Shown: one piece after another, positions 22,457 through 31,279 of the stretch
How the letters are laid out: each line of letters starts with the position of its first letter
Numbering within the stretch: the first letter of the stretch is position 1
Assembly: GCF_014645555.1 (NCBI RefSeq)
Contig: NZ_BMLY01000004.1
Location: forward strand, 363,786 to 427,785
Source: Silvimonas amylolytica
Lineage (GTDB): Bacteria; Pseudomonadota; Gammaproteobacteria; Burkholderiales; Chitinibacteraceae
DNA length: 64,000 nucleotides
Direction: 5' to 3'
Position numbers and translations under genes: made by a program
Notes under the pieces: generated by a model
What the model was told of the DNA's origin: nothing
The model's input: only the letters and a program-made list of their open reading frames with translations
The model's database searches: none

Positions 22457-23212
22457 ATGCTTGATCGCTTGCGTGAAGACATCCGGGCCATTTTTGAGCG
22501 CGATCCCGCCGCACGTTCCATGTGGGAAGTGGTCATCTGTTATCCGGGTTTTCAGGCGCAAACGTTGCATCGTATGGCGCACGCCCTCTGGCTGCGCGAC
22601 TGCAAGCTACTGGCCCGCACTGTCTCGCACTTTGGCCGCTGGCTGACCGGTATCGAGATCCACCCCGGCGCAAAGATTGGCCGTCGCGTGTTCATCGACC
22701 ATGGCATGGGGGTGGTGATTGGCGAGACAGCCGAGATTGGCGATGACTGCACCTTGTACCAGGGCGTGACCCTGGGCGGGACGTCATTGCATGAAGGCAA
22801 GCGCCACCCGACGCTGGAAGAAGGCGTTGTTGTGGGGGCGGGCGCCAAGGTGCTGGGCGGGTTCACGGTAGGGCGCGGGGCCAAGATCGGCCCGAATGCC
22901 GTGGTGATCAAACCGGTACCTGCGGGCGCCACCATGGTCGCCAACCTGGCGCGCATGGTCGATAAAGAGCGCGACAAGGCCCGGGCCGAGCAGGCCGAAA
23001 AAATGGGCTTCACCGCATACGGTTTGTCTGACGACATGAATGATCCGACCGTGAAGGCGATTCATGGTCTGCTGGATCACTCTGTCACCACAGACAAGCG
23101 CCTGGAGATGATCCTGGCCCGGCTGGAACAACTGGGTGTGGATTGCACTGAAGAACGCGCCGAACAAGACGCATTCGACCCGAATTACCTCAACCGGATT
23201 GTCGAGGAATAA
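22457..23212 (+). CDS. cysE: serine O-acetyltransferase
   Basis: Acetylates L-serine with acetyl-CoA to O-acetylserine, the entry step of cysteine synthesis. 251 aa. The N-terminal helical part ([21 protein letters not shown]) is followed by the left-handed beta-helix with [31 protein letters not shown], the catalytic His/Asp region, then [18 protein letters not shown]. The short N-terminus is the form found with IscR in many proteobacteria. It lies directly upstream of iscR in the same direction and supplies cysteine, the sulphur donor used by IscS. Its promoter carries an IscR-like site. Confidence 0.95.
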   Translation: MLDRLREDIRAIFERDPAARSMWEVVICYPGFQAQTLHRMAHALWLRDCKLLARTVSHFGRWLTGIEIHPGAKIGRRVFIDHGMGVVIGETAEIGDDCTLYQGVTLGGTSLHEGKRHPTLEEGVVVGAGAKVLGGFTVGRGAKIGPNAVVIKPVPAGATMVANLARMVDKERDKARAEQAEKMGFTAYGLSDDMNDPTVKAIHGLLDHSVTTDKRLEMILARLEQLGVDCTEERAEQDAFDPNYLNRIVEE

Positions 23213-23238
23213 GGCCTTGGCAGGCGGTATTTTGACGG

Positions 23239-23268
23239 TAAAAACCCACTGAACTACCAGGGTTTTTA
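23239..23268 (+). terminator. weak hairpin terminator between cysE and iscR
   Basis: TAAAAACCC / GGGTTTTTA, a 9-bp stem with a 12-base loop, 26 bases after the cysE stop. Low GC and a T-rich 3' arm make it a weak terminator; its 3' arm touches the IscR site of the next promoter, so some read-through from cysE into iscR is likely. Confidence 0.55.
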
Positions 23269-23298
23269 GTTGACTAAATTTGTAGGGTATTTTACGAT
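23266..23298 (+). promoter_or_regulatory. iscR promoter with a type 1 IscR operator
   Basis: TTGACT (23270-23275), 17 bases and TACGAT (23293-23298) form the promoter. Bases 23266-23290 match the type 1 IscR consensus at 22 of 25 positions by hand, with TAGTTGACTAAA on the left and GTAGGGTAT on the right. The site covers the -35 element, as in the autorepressed iscR promoter of E. coli. It lies about 30-60 bases before the iscR ATG at 23329. Confidence 0.75.
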
Positions 23299-23328
23299 GC
23301 GCCCTATACGATCAACCAGGACAAAGCG

Positions 23329-23829
23329 ATGCGACTGACGACCAAAGGCCGGTTTGCCGTAACGGCAATGCTCGACCTGTCCCTGCGCCAGGCCAAAGGC
23401 CCGGTGACATTGGCGGGGATCAGCGAACGCCAGCAGATTTCGCTTTCTTACCTGGAACAACTGTTTGGCAAACTGCGCCGCCGTGAACTGGTTGAAAGCG
23501 TGCGCGGTCCTGGCGGTGGTTACTGTCTGGCGCGTGGCGCCGAGCTGATTACCGTGGCCGAGATTATCAAGGCTGTCGATGAACCCATCGACGCGACGCA
23601 ATGTGGTGGCAAGGAAAACTGCCTGGAAGACCACCGCTGCATGACTCACGATTTGTGGGCCAGCCTGAACAAAACCATTTACGACTATCTGTCTTCCGTC
23701 ACTCTGGCGCAGCTGGTTGAACAGCAGCATGAAAAGCAGCGTCGCCGTGAGCAATGCCAGCAAACAGTCCTGATGGACCAGCGCCCAGGCAGAACGGCAG
23801 AAGCCGCAGGTGTGTTGCCTGGTCTGTAA
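23329..23829 (+). CDS. iscR: Fe-S cluster assembly transcriptional regulator IscR
   Basis: Rrf2-family [2Fe-2S] regulator that represses its own operon when clusters are plentiful. 166 aa. Starts [21 protein letters not shown] with the winged helix-turn-helix in the first 70 residues. The three cluster cysteines lie in [22 protein letters not shown] near residues 90-105, with the following His as the fourth ligand in the family. The C-terminal tail after residue 130 is of low complexity. First gene of the isc operon, with its own operator just upstream. Confidence 0.97.
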   Translation: MRLTTKGRFAVTAMLDLSLRQAKGPVTLAGISERQQISLSYLEQLFGKLRRRELVESVRGPGGGYCLARGAELITVAEIIKAVDEPIDATQCGGKENCLEDHRCMTHDLWASLNKTIYDYLSSVTLAQLVEQQHEKQRRREQCQQTVLMDQRPGRTAEAAGVLPGL

Positions 23830-23853
23830 GTACCAGGCTGGCACCTTCGACAC

Positions 23854-23877
23854 AGAAGTACGGAAGTACAGAAGTAA
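23854..23877 (+). repeat. three tandem 8-bp repeats in the iscR-iscS spacer
   Basis: AGAAGTAC, GGAAGTAC and AGAAGTAA follow one another without gaps in the 92-base spacer between iscR and iscS. The repeat is visible directly; no function is known. The spacer is where the E. coli transcript is processed between iscR and iscSUA, which makes the position notable. Confidence 0.7.
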
Positions 23878-23921
23878 AACTGTAAAACCCATACGCACAG
23901 ATTGAGCACGGAGTACCTGTA

Positions 23922-25136
23922 ATGGACCGCAAGTTGCCGATTTACCTTGATTACTCTGCCACCACCCCGGTTGACCCGCGCGTGGCGCAGAAGATGATTC
24001 CGTACCTGACCGAACACTTCGGTAACCCGGCGTCGCGTTCGCACGCCTACGGCTGGGAAACGGAATCGGCCGTGGAAGAAGCGCGTGAGCAAGTCGCCGC
24101 GTTGCTGAACTGCGATGCCAAGGAAATCGTGTGGACCTCCGGCGCCACTGAATCTGACAACCTGGCCATCAAGGGTGCCGCGCACTTCTATCAAAGCAAG
24201 GGCAAGCACCTGATCACCGTGAAGACCGAACACAAGGCTGTGCTCGATACCACGCGTGAACTGGAACGCGAGGGTTTTGAAGTCACTTACCTGGATGTCA
24301 AAGAAGACGGCCTGATTGATCTGGACGTGCTCAAGGCGGCCATTCGTCCGGACACCATCCTGATCTCGGTCATGCTGGTGAACAACGAAATCGGCGTGAT
24401 CCAGGATGTCGACGCGATCGGTGAACTGTGCCGCGAGAAAGGCATTGTGTTCCATGTCGATGCCGCCCAGGCCACCGGCAAGGTGGTGATCGACCTGCAA
24501 AAGTCCAAGATTGACCTGCTGGCCCTGTCGGCACACAAGACCTATGGCCCGAAGGGTATTGGCGCGCTGTACATCCGCCGCAAGCCGCGTATCCGTCTGG
24601 AAGCACAAATGCACGGTGGCGGCCACGAGCGCGGTTTCCGCTCTGGCACGCTGGCGACGCACCAGATCGTAGGCATGGGCGAAGCTTTCCGCATTGCCCG
24701 TGAAGAAATGGGTACGGAACTGGAACGCATCCGTATGCTGCGTGACCGTCTGTGGGCCGGGATCTCTGATATTGAAGAAACCCACCTGAACGGTGACATG
24801 GACAAGCGCGTTCCGCACAACCTGAACGTGAGCTTCAACTTTGTTGAAGGCGAGTCGCTGATCATGGCGCTGAAAGAACTGGCGGTGTCGTCTGGTTCTG
24901 CCTGTACCTCTGCCAGCCTGGAGCCGTCTTATGTGCTGCGTGCGCTGGGCCGTTCTGATGAACTGGCGCATTCGTCGATCCGCTTTACGATTGGCCGCTT
25001 CACCACGGTTGAAGATATCGATTTCGCCGTCAAATTGATCCATGAAAAGATCGGCAAGCTGCGTGAACTGTCCCCACTGTGGGAAATGTTCAAAGACGGC
25101 GTGGACATCAGCCAGGTGCAGTGGGCCGCCCACTGA
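23922..25136 (+). CDS. iscS: cysteine desulfurase IscS
   Basis: PLP enzyme that takes sulphur from cysteine and passes it as persulfide to IscU and other acceptors. 404 aa, matching E. coli IscS. The PLP lysine is in [17 protein letters not shown] near residue 206. The active-site cysteine lies in the mobile loop [22 protein letters not shown] near residue 328, the long-loop group I type. The C-terminal IscU-binding end is complete (WAAH). A GGAG site precedes the ATG by 9 bases. Confidence 0.98.
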   Translation: MDRKLPIYLDYSATTPVDPRVAQKMIPYLTEHFGNPASRSHAYGWETESAVEEAREQVAALLNCDAKEIVWTSGATESDNLAIKGAAHFYQSKGKHLITVKTEHKAVLDTTRELEREGFEVTYLDVKEDGLIDLDVLKAAIRPDTILISVMLVNNEIGVIQDVDAIGELCREKGIVFHVDAAQATGKVVIDLQKSKIDLLALSAHKTYGPKGIGALYIRRKPRIRLEAQMHGGGHERGFRSGTLATHQIVGMGEAFRIAREEMGTELERIRMLRDRLWAGISDIEETHLNGDMDKRVPHNLNVSFNFVEGESLIMALKELAVSSGSACTSASLEPSYVLRALGRSDELAHSSIRFTIGRFTTVEDIDFAVKLIHEKIGKLRELSPLWEMFKDGVDISQVQWAAH

Positions 25137-25265
25137 CCAGGTGGGTGACGGGGCAGGGCGTGAGGTGTAACCCGCCTTCTCCCGACAAGAACAGATTGAT
25201 TGAAAGATTGAAATTCAGGTGGTGAGCCAGGCGATGCCGGCGCACCCCGCACAGGAGACATCCAG

Positions 25266-25649
25266 ATGGCTTATAGCGAAAAAGTAATCGACCATTACGA
25301 AAACCCGCGCAACGTGGGCTCCTTTGAAAAGGGCGACGACAGCATCGGTACCGGCATGGTCGGCGCACCGGCCTGTGGCGACGTGATGAAGCTGCAGATC
25401 AAGGTTGGCGCGGATGGCGTGATCGAAGATGCCAAGTTCAAGACTTACGGCTGTGGTTCGGCCATTGCTTCTTCGTCGCTGGTGACCGAATGGGTCAAGG
25501 GCAAGACACTGGACGAAGCACTGGCCATCAAGAACACACATATCGCTGAAGAACTGGCGCTGCCGCCGGTGAAAATCCACTGCTCCATCCTGGCTGAAGA
25601 CGCCATCAAGGCAGCGGTTGAAGATTACAAGCAAAAGCACACTGCCTGA
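25266..25649 (+). CDS. iscU: Fe-S cluster assembly scaffold IscU
   Basis: Scaffold on which [2Fe-2S] clusters are built with sulphur from IscS and released by HscA/HscB. 127 aa. All three conserved cysteines are present: GAPACGDVMKL, TYGCGSAIASSS and VKIHCSILAEDA. The LPPVK motif recognised by HscA is intact (ALPPVKIHC), as is the regulatory Asp next to the first Cys. It lies 129 bases after iscS, with an AGGAG site before the ATG. Confidence 0.98.
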   Translation: MAYSEKVIDHYENPRNVGSFEKGDDSIGTGMVGAPACGDVMKLQIKVGADGVIEDAKFKTYGCGSAIASSSLVTEWVKGKTLDEALAIKNTHIAEELALPPVKIHCSILAEDAIKAAVEDYKQKHTA

Positions 25650-25712
25650 GCACGGCTGGACTGGATGCCTGCATGTGAGGCATCCGCAACGAGACAGGAC
25701 TGGAGTTTTTGA

Positions 25713-26036
25713 ATGGCTTTGACTTTGAGTGAACGCGCTGCGAACCATATCTCTGGCTATCTTGCCCGTCGCGGCAAGGGGCTGGGTGTGCGTCTGGCAG
25801 TGAAGACATCGGGCTGTTCCGGCATGGCCTACAAGCTGGAATTCGTTGACGTGCAAGCGGATACCGATCTGGTGTTCGAAAGCTTCGGCGTGCAGATTTT
25901 CACTGACGCCAAGAGCCTGCCGTACCTCGATGGGACCGAACTGGATTACGCCAAAGAAGGGCTGAACGAAGGCTTCAAGTTCAATAACCCCAACGTGAAA
26001 AACGAGTGCGGCTGCGGCGAGAGTTTCCACGTCTGA
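25713..26036 (+). CDS. iscA: A-type iron-sulfur carrier IscA
   Basis: A-type carrier thought to help form or deliver [4Fe-4S] clusters. 107 aa, [23 protein letters not shown] at the start. The three conserved cysteines lie in [10 protein letters not shown] (near residue 35) and NECGCGESF (near residue 100). It is 63 bases after iscU. Two hairpins separate it from hscB, so the transcript may be partly terminated here. Confidence 0.97.
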   Translation: MALTLSERAANHISGYLARRGKGLGVRLAVKTSGCSGMAYKLEFVDVQADTDLVFESFGVQIFTDAKSLPYLDGTELDYAKEGLNEGFKFNNPNVKNECGCGESFHV

Positions 26037-26053
26037 AGCGCATGACTGAATCA

Positions 26054-26112
26054 CCCTGCCTTGCGATCACGCGGGCAGGGCGGCGTTAAAAAGAACGGGT
26101 TATGCCCGTTTT
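26054..26112 (+). terminator. two consecutive hairpins between iscA and hscB
   Basis: First stem CCCTGCC / GGCAGGG (26054-26060 with 26074-26080); second stem AACGGG / CCCGTT (26094-26099 with 26105-26110), followed by TTCTTGTT. The second looks like a weak intrinsic terminator. Placed inside the operon, it would lower chaperone gene expression relative to iscSUA or set an RNA end. Inference from structure only. Confidence 0.5.
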
Positions 26113-26156
26113 CTTGTTAATCTGCAGGTTCACGCGACCCAGGCCAGCTCCGCCCG

Positions 26157-26690
26157 ATGAATTTCGACTTCAACCAGAATCATTTCGAGGTTTTCCAGCT
26201 TCCGGCCACTTTTGCGCTTGATACAAAAGCGCTGGAGGCCCGGTACCGCGCGCTCCAGGCCACGTGGCACCCAGATCGCTTTGCTGGCAGTGATGACACT
26301 GAAAAACGGCTCTCGTTGCAGATCGCCACGCGGCTGAACGAAGGCTATCAAACGCTCAAGTCCCCGGTTTCACGGGCACGCTATCTGCTCAAGCTCAACG
26401 GTGTGGACACGCAAGAAGAAACCAATACCGCCATGCCGATGGATTTTCTGATGAACCAGATGATCTGGCGTGAGCATATTGCCGAAGGGAAAGCGTCGCA
26501 AAACGTAGAGCGGCTGGAAGAACTTAACCACGAGTTGCGGCAAGAAATTGGTGCGATGGAAGATGAAATCTCCCGCCTGATTGATCGTGAAGCACGCTAC
26601 GACGATGCCGCCATGATCGTACGCAAGATGCGTTTCATGGAACGCCTTGATCAGGAAATCGGCAACGCCATCGAGTCAGTACTGTACTGA
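26157..26690 (+). CDS. hscB: Fe-S assembly co-chaperone HscB
   Basis: J-protein that brings IscU to HscA and stimulates its ATPase. 177 aa. The N-terminal J domain has the HPD motif in QATWHPDRFAG near residue 37, and the C-terminal helical IscU-binding domain follows from about residue 85. The length matches E. coli (171). No strong ribosome site is seen. The stop is only 7 bases before the ATG of the potassium-channel gene, so these two are probably cotranslated. Confidence 0.96.
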   Translation: MNFDFNQNHFEVFQLPATFALDTKALEARYRALQATWHPDRFAGSDDTEKRLSLQIATRLNEGYQTLKSPVSRARYLLKLNGVDTQEETNTAMPMDFLMNQMIWREHIAEGKASQNVERLEELNHELRQEIGAMEDEISRLIDREARYDDAAMIVRKMRFMERLDQEIGNAIESVLY

Positions 26691-26697
26691 TCCTGCC

Positions 26698-27207
26698 ATG
26701 AACGCCAGAGCCAGCTGGGTGCCCGCATTTTTTGAAGCGTGGGGCATCGCACTGCTCTCTTATCTGGCTGTAGTACTGGTGACGCTGCTGGCACCGGATC
26801 GGCAGGACTACCCGGTAATCGGTGTGGTGGTCATGCTGGCTGCATTGTTTGCCACGGGCTTCTCCTACTTCCTGGTGTTGCGCGGGGCCAGGCGGTTTTT
26901 GCACCGGTTGAATGCGCATCTGAGTTATACCAGTGTGTGGTTGTCCTGGATCATCACCACGCTGCTGGTCCAGCAGCCGTTATGGCTGATCTGCCGGCGG
27001 TTTCATGTGATCAAAAGCCATGACGCACTCGATAATGCGTACTTCACCATGGTTACATTTCTGACCATCGGTTACGGCGACTTTGTGCCTGTGGATGCTG
27101 CCGGGCGCATGTTTGCCATGGTGGTCGGTTTACTGGGCTCTGCCCACAATGTTTGTTTTGTTGCCTACCTGCTGCTGCTGGTGCAGCCGGGTATCAGGAA
27201 AGATTGA
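26698..27207 (+). CDS. potassium channel family protein embedded in the isc operon
   Basis: Predicted inner-membrane ion channel subunit of 169 aa from the ATG at 26698. Four hydrophobic segments are seen at about 10-32, 38-62, 77-98 and 138-162. A pore loop between the last two, AYFTMVTFLTIGYGDFVPV, carries the selectivity filter TIGYGD, the signature of potassium-selective channels. Neither an RCK/TrkA regulatory domain nor a cyclic-nucleotide domain is present. It starts 7 bases after hscB and ends 3 bases before hscA, so it is locked into the isc operon, where such a gene is not part of the classical set. Ion selectivity is predicted from the filter only. Confidence 0.88.
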   Translation: MNARASWVPAFFEAWGIALLSYLAVVLVTLLAPDRQDYPVIGVVVMLAALFATGFSYFLVLRGARRFLHRLNAHLSYTSVWLSWIITTLLVQQPLWLICRRFHVIKSHDALDNAYFTMVTFLTIGYGDFVPVDAAGRMFAMVVGLLGSAHNVCFVAYLLLLVQPGIRKD

Positions 27208-27210
27208 TTC

Positions 27211-29067
27211 ATGGCCTTACTGCAAATTGCCGAACCCGGCATGTCCACCGCCCCACATCAGCACCGTCTTGCGGTGGGGATCGACCTTGGTACCACCAAT
27301 TCGCTGGTCGCCACCGTGCGCAGCGGCAGTGCCGTGTGCCTGCCCGATCACGATGGCCGCGCGCTGTTGCCATCGGTCGTCAATTACGCCGCTGACGGCA
27401 GTATGACCGTGGGCCGCGCCGCACAGGCAAAGCAAAACAAGGACCCCTCCAACACGGTCGTGTCGGTCAAGCGCTTCATGGGTCGTGGCCTGAAAGACAT
27501 TGCTGAACTGGCCACGCCGTACCGCTTTGTTGACGAGCCTGGCATGCTCAAGCTGCAAACCGCCGCTGGCATCAAGAGCCCGGTGGAAGTCTCTGCCGAC
27601 ATCCTGCGTACGCTCAAAGAGCGCGCAGAGGAGAGCATGGGTGGAGAACTCGTTGGTGCCGTGATTACGGTCCCGGCGTATTTTGATGATGCCCAGCGCC
27701 AGGCCACCAAAGACGCCGCACGCCTGGCCGGTCTGAATGTTTTGCGCTTGTTGAATGAGCCCACCGCCGCAGCCATCGCTTACGGTCTTGATAACGGCGC
27801 GGAAGGCACCTTCGTGGTGTATGACCTGGGCGGCGGCACGTTTGATGTGTCGGTACTGGAACTCACGCGTGGCGTGTTTGAAGTACGCGCTACATCAGGT
27901 GATTCGCAGCTGGGTGGCGATGATTTTGATCACCGCATTCACTGTTGGGCCATGGAGCAAACCGGTCTGTCGCGCCTGAACGTGCAAGACTCACGCCTTT
28001 TGCTGACGCGCGCGCGGGAGGCCAAAGAAGCGCTCACCGATCATGACAGCACCCACCTGACCGCCATGCTCTCTGATGGCCAGATGGTCGATCAGGAACT
28101 GACCGCAGACAAGCTGCATGAACTGACCGCGCATCTCGTGCAAAAAACGCTGATGCCGGTGCGCAAGGCACTGCGTGACGCCAAACTCACGGTGGATGAC
28201 ATCAAGGGCGTCGTGCTGGTTGGTGGTGCCACGCGCATGCCGCAAGTACGCCGCGCCGTGGCCGAATTCTTCGGCAAGACACCCCTGACTAATCTGGACC
28301 CGGACAAAGTGGTAGCCCTGGGGGCCGCCATGCAGGCTGATGTACTGGCTGGCAACAAGGGTGATGACGAATGGCTGCTGCTGGATGTGATCCCGCTGTC
28401 GCTGGGTCTGGAAACCATGGGCGGCCTGACTGAAAAGGTCATCCCGCGTAATTCCACCATCCCGACTGCACGCGCCCAGGAATTTACCACCTACAAAGAC
28501 GGCCAGACCGCCATGGCCATTCACGTGCTGCAAGGCGAGCGTGAAATGGTCAGCGACTGTCGCTCGCTCGCGCGTTTTGAATTGCGCGGCATTCCGCCCA
28601 TGGTGGCAGGCGCTGCACGCATTCGTGTCACCTTCCAGGTGGATGCGGATGGTTTGCTGTCGGTTTCGGCGCGTGAGCAATCCACCGGTGTGGAAGCGAG
28701 CATCGCGGTCAAGCCCTCGTACGGTTTGTCTGATGAAGAAATCGGCCGCATGTTGAGCGAATCAATGACGCATGCCACAGATGACATGACCGCACGCAAA
28801 CTGGCCGAAGCCAAAGTGGAAGCCACCAGTCTGCTGCAAGCGACCGAAGCTGCGCTGGCGGTCGACGGTCATTTGCTCGATGACGCTGAGCGCGTGGCGA
28901 TTCACAGTGTGCTTGATGACTTGCGTCAGCACCTGGCAGGTAGCGATGCTGACCGCATCCGCAGCACTGCCGAAGCACTGAATCAGGCGACCGTCGAATT
29001 CGCTGGCCGCCGCATGGATGCCGCCGTCAAGCGCGGCCTTGCCGGGCAGAAGATCGGCGAACTCTAA
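27211..29067 (+). CDS. hscA: Fe-S assembly chaperone HscA (Hsp70 type)
   Basis: Specialised Hsp70 that uses ATP to release clusters from IscU through its LPPVK motif. 618 aa, normal for HscA and shorter than DnaK. The N-terminal ATPase domain has [29 protein letters not shown] and [14 protein letters not shown]. The substrate-binding half follows from about residue 400 and a short lid ends the protein. The AGGAAA site lies inside the end of the channel gene, 7 bases before the ATG at 27211. Followed 38 bases later by fdx. Confidence 0.97.
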   Translation: MALLQIAEPGMSTAPHQHRLAVGIDLGTTNSLVATVRSGSAVCLPDHDGRALLPSVVNYAADGSMTVGRAAQAKQNKDPSNTVVSVKRFMGRGLKDIAELATPYRFVDEPGMLKLQTAAGIKSPVEVSADILRTLKERAEESMGGELVGAVITVPAYFDDAQRQATKDAARLAGLNVLRLLNEPTAAAIAYGLDNGAEGTFVVYDLGGGTFDVSVLELTRGVFEVRATSGDSQLGGDDFDHRIHCWAMEQTGLSRLNVQDSRLLLTRAREAKEALTDHDSTHLTAMLSDGQMVDQELTADKLHELTAHLVQKTLMPVRKALRDAKLTVDDIKGVVLVGGATRMPQVRRAVAEFFGKTPLTNLDPDKVVALGAAMQADVLAGNKGDDEWLLLDVIPLSLGLETMGGLTEKVIPRNSTIPTARAQEFTTYKDGQTAMAIHVLQGEREMVSDCRSLARFELRGIPPMVAGAARIRVTFQVDADGLLSVSAREQSTGVEASIAVKPSYGLSDEEIGRMLSESMTHATDDMTARKLAEAKVEATSLLQATEAALAVDGHLLDDAERVAIHSVLDDLRQHLAGSDADRIRSTAEALNQATVEFAGRRMDAAVKRGLAGQKIGEL

Positions 29068-29105
29068 GCGCCAACTGAATACCCGTAACCCAAAGGGACT
29101 GTAAC

Positions 29106-29444
29106 GTGACTCAAATCGTCGTACTGCCTCATCCCGTGTTGTGCCCGGATGGCGCAGTCATTGAAGCCGAGCCGGGTACTTCGATCTGCGATGCGCTGCT
29201 CGACAATGACATCGAGATCGAACACGCTTGCGAAAAATCGTGTGCCTGCACGACCTGCCACGTCATCGTGCGTGAGGGGTTCAATAGCCTGGAAGCCAGT
29301 GATGAACTGGAAGACGACTTGCTGGACAAGGCCTGGGGCCTGACAGCGCAGTCGCGTCTGTCTTGTCAGGCTTTGGTTGAGCAGACCGATCTTGTGGTCG
29401 AAATCCCCAAATACACCATCAATCACGCGCGGGAAAACCACTGA
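29106..29444 (+). CDS. fdx: ISC-type [2Fe-2S] ferredoxin
   Basis: Electron donor for Fe-S cluster assembly (adrenodoxin-like). 112 aa. The four cluster cysteines are in HACEKSCACTTCHVIVREG (near residues 42-51) and SRLSCQALV (near residue 87). The start codon is GTG at 29106, and MTQIVVLPHPVLCPDG matches the family N-terminus. Overlaps the following YbaK-like gene by one base (TGATG). Confidence 0.97.
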   Translation: MTQIVVLPHPVLCPDGAVIEAEPGTSICDALLDNDIEIEHACEKSCACTTCHVIVREGFNSLEASDELEDDLLDKAWGLTAQSRLSCQALVEQTDLVVEIPKYTINHARENH

Positions 29445-29935
29445 TGACGGACATCTCCGCAAGTCAGCAACGCGTAGCCGATGTGCTCACGCGCCATGGC
29501 ATTGCGGCGCGGATCGTCACCTTTGATGCATCAACCCGAACGGCCTCAGACGCTGCAGCGGCCATCGGTTGCGATGTGGCGCAAATCGCCAAATCCATTA
29601 TTCTGAAAACGCGTCAAACCAGCCAGCTGGTACTGGTGGTCACCAGTGGTCGTAACCGTGTGTGCGAAAAAAGCGTGACGGACCTGGTGGGCGAGAAAGT
29701 CGGCCGTGCTGATGCGGATTTTGTGCGTGAGAAAACCGGCTTTGCCATTGGCGGCGTCGCGCCAGTCGCGCACCTTGAAGCACCTGTCGTATTGATTGAT
29801 GAAGACCTGCTGACTTATCCAGAGTTATGGGCGGCAGCAGGAACCCCGAACAGCGTATTCCGGCTGACCCCTGAAGAGCTGGTGGCGTTGACCGCTGGCC
29901 GCGTTGCCCGGATCAAAGAGGAGAGTGCAGCATGA
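29444..29935 (+). CDS. YbaK/EbsC-family aminoacyl-tRNA deacylase-like protein
   Basis: Relatives (YbaK, ProXp) hydrolyse mischarged Cys-tRNA(Pro) or Ala-tRNA(Pro). 163 aa. Family motifs seen: AAAAIGCDVAQIAKSIILKT (near residue 45, with the conserved Lys), LVVTSGRNRVCEKSV and FAIGGVAPVAHLEAPVVLIDEDL (near residue 105, the GGVxP loop). It overlaps fdx by 1 base and iscX by 4 bases, so it is translationally coupled inside the isc operon. A link to cysteine handling is tempting, since Cys-tRNA(Pro) is the YbaK substrate and IscS consumes cysteine, but that is inference. Substrate unproven. Confidence 0.9.
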   Translation: MTDISASQQRVADVLTRHGIAARIVTFDASTRTASDAAAAIGCDVAQIAKSIILKTRQTSQLVLVVTSGRNRVCEKSVTDLVGEKVGRADADFVREKTGFAIGGVAPVAHLEAPVVLIDEDLLTYPELWAAAGTPNSVFRLTPEELVALTAGRVARIKEESAA

Positions 29936-30123
29936 AGTGGACAGATACCCATGATATTGCCATCGAACTGGCGGATCGCTTTCCGGAAATCGACCCGCGA
30001 ACCATCCGTTTTACCGACCTGATGGAGTGGGTCATGGCACTGGACGATTTTGATGACGAACCGTCCCGCTGCGGTGAGCGCATTCTGGAAGCCATTCAGG
30101 CCGCCTGGATCGAAGAAGTTTGA
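29932..30123 (+). CDS. iscX: Fe-S assembly protein IscX
   Basis: Small acidic helical protein that binds IscS and modulates its activity, possibly as an iron-dependent regulator. 63 aa, MKWTDTHDIAIELADRFPEIDP, then LMEWVMALDDFDDEP near residues 31-45 and IQAAWIEEV at the end. These are the family signatures (YfhJ). Last gene of the isc operon; its start overlaps the YbaK-like gene. Confidence 0.96.
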   Translation: MKWTDTHDIAIELADRFPEIDPRTIRFTDLMEWVMALDDFDDEPSRCGERILEAIQAAWIEEV

Positions 30124-30232
30124 GCAACGCGGTGCCTGGTGTCTCATTGCCTTGCACCTGGTTTGACCAGAGGGCTGGATTGAACCATACAATGATGGAT
30201 CATCTGGCCATCTGAACGGACCCAACCCCAAC

Positions 30233-31204
30233 ATGCCTGCCGCGCAACCTGCCCGCGACACCGTGACCACTTCTCCCACCGCGCGTTCTGTCGCCAGTCT
30301 GGTGCTGAACGCTCGTTTCAAACTGTTTGATCTGTTCCAGCATCATCCGGATAACGGCGACTTTACCCAACGCCTGACCGATATCGTCTGGCAATTGCAA
30401 CTTGCCTGTGAGCAGGATGCCGATGTAGCGCTGGCCGTGATTTTGCATGCCCAGGAAGGCAGCTACGGCATCCGTCACTCGGTAGATACGGCCATTGTGG
30501 TGGATCTGGTGTGCGAGCGACTGGATATGAATCCGCTGGATCGCCAGTCGGTGGTGAGCGCGGCACTGACCATGAACATGGGCATGATGGCGTTGCAAGA
30601 AACGCTGTCACAGCAATCTTCGCCGCTCTCCAGTGCGCAGCGTGAAGAAATGCATCGTCATCCCATGATTGGCCGTGAAACATTGCGCAAGCTGGGTGTC
30701 TCTGATCAGTTATGGCTTGATTGCGTATTGCAACACCATGAGCTACCCGATGGCAGTGGTTATCCCGCTCGCCTTGAAGGTGAGGAGCTGCGGTTTGAGG
30801 CGCGGCTGATTGGTCTGGCGGACCGTTATTGCGCCATGCTGACCCAGTCGGCCTGGCGCAGCGGCAGCGTGGTCGATAGTGCTTTGTTCCGCACACTACG
30901 TACTCATGGCAGTGCTGCTGATGCCAAACTGGGGCGTTTGTTTGGCGATACCCTGGGCTTGTTTCCACCTGGCGCCGTTGTGAGAATGGCGAACGGTGAG
31001 AGCGGTGTGGTCAAGCAATATGCCAACGAAGCCGCGCCACTGGTGACGGCCTTGTTTGACGATGCCGATATGCCGTTACTGGAGCCAGTTGATCGCGATA
31101 CCGGCAACACCCAGTTTGCGATTGTCGAAATGCTCGACCCGACGTCATTGGTCGGGCGCGTCCAATTTGACCTGGTCTGGGGTGCAGCTGCAGCGGGTTT
31201 ATAG
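30233..31204 (+). CDS. degenerate HD-GYP-type phosphohydrolase domain protein
   Basis: 323 aa, no signal peptide. The fold signatures of an HD-GYP c-di-GMP phosphodiesterase are recognisable: YGIRHSVDTAIV (His82), HRHPMIGRETL (residues 141-151) and LQHHELPDGSGYPARL (168-181), corresponding to HHExxDGSGYP. However, the defining HD pair is gone: AALLHDIGK of active enzymes is AALTMNMGM here (residues 110-118), with Met114 and Asn115 in place of His-Asp. Without the dyad, metal-dependent hydrolysis is doubtful, so it may be a binding or regulatory protein. About 100 further residues of unknown fold follow. Monocistronic or with the DUF2322-like gene 75 bases downstream. Confidence 0.8.
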   Translation: MPAAQPARDTVTTSPTARSVASLVLNARFKLFDLFQHHPDNGDFTQRLTDIVWQLQLACEQDADVALAVILHAQEGSYGIRHSVDTAIVVDLVCERLDMNPLDRQSVVSAALTMNMGMMALQETLSQQSSPLSSAQREEMHRHPMIGRETLRKLGVSDQLWLDCVLQHHELPDGSGYPARLEGEELRFEARLIGLADRYCAMLTQSAWRSGSVVDSALFRTLRTHGSAADAKLGRLFGDTLGLFPPGAVVRMANGESGVVKQYANEAAPLVTALFDDADMPLLEPVDRDTGNTQFAIVEMLDPTSLVGRVQFDLVWGAAAAGL

Positions 31205-31279
31205 CGACGAGCGTGGTTTTTCTGCGCTTATATCCATTGATATCTATTTACATCCACAACAAGAAGCAGGAATTGATTC

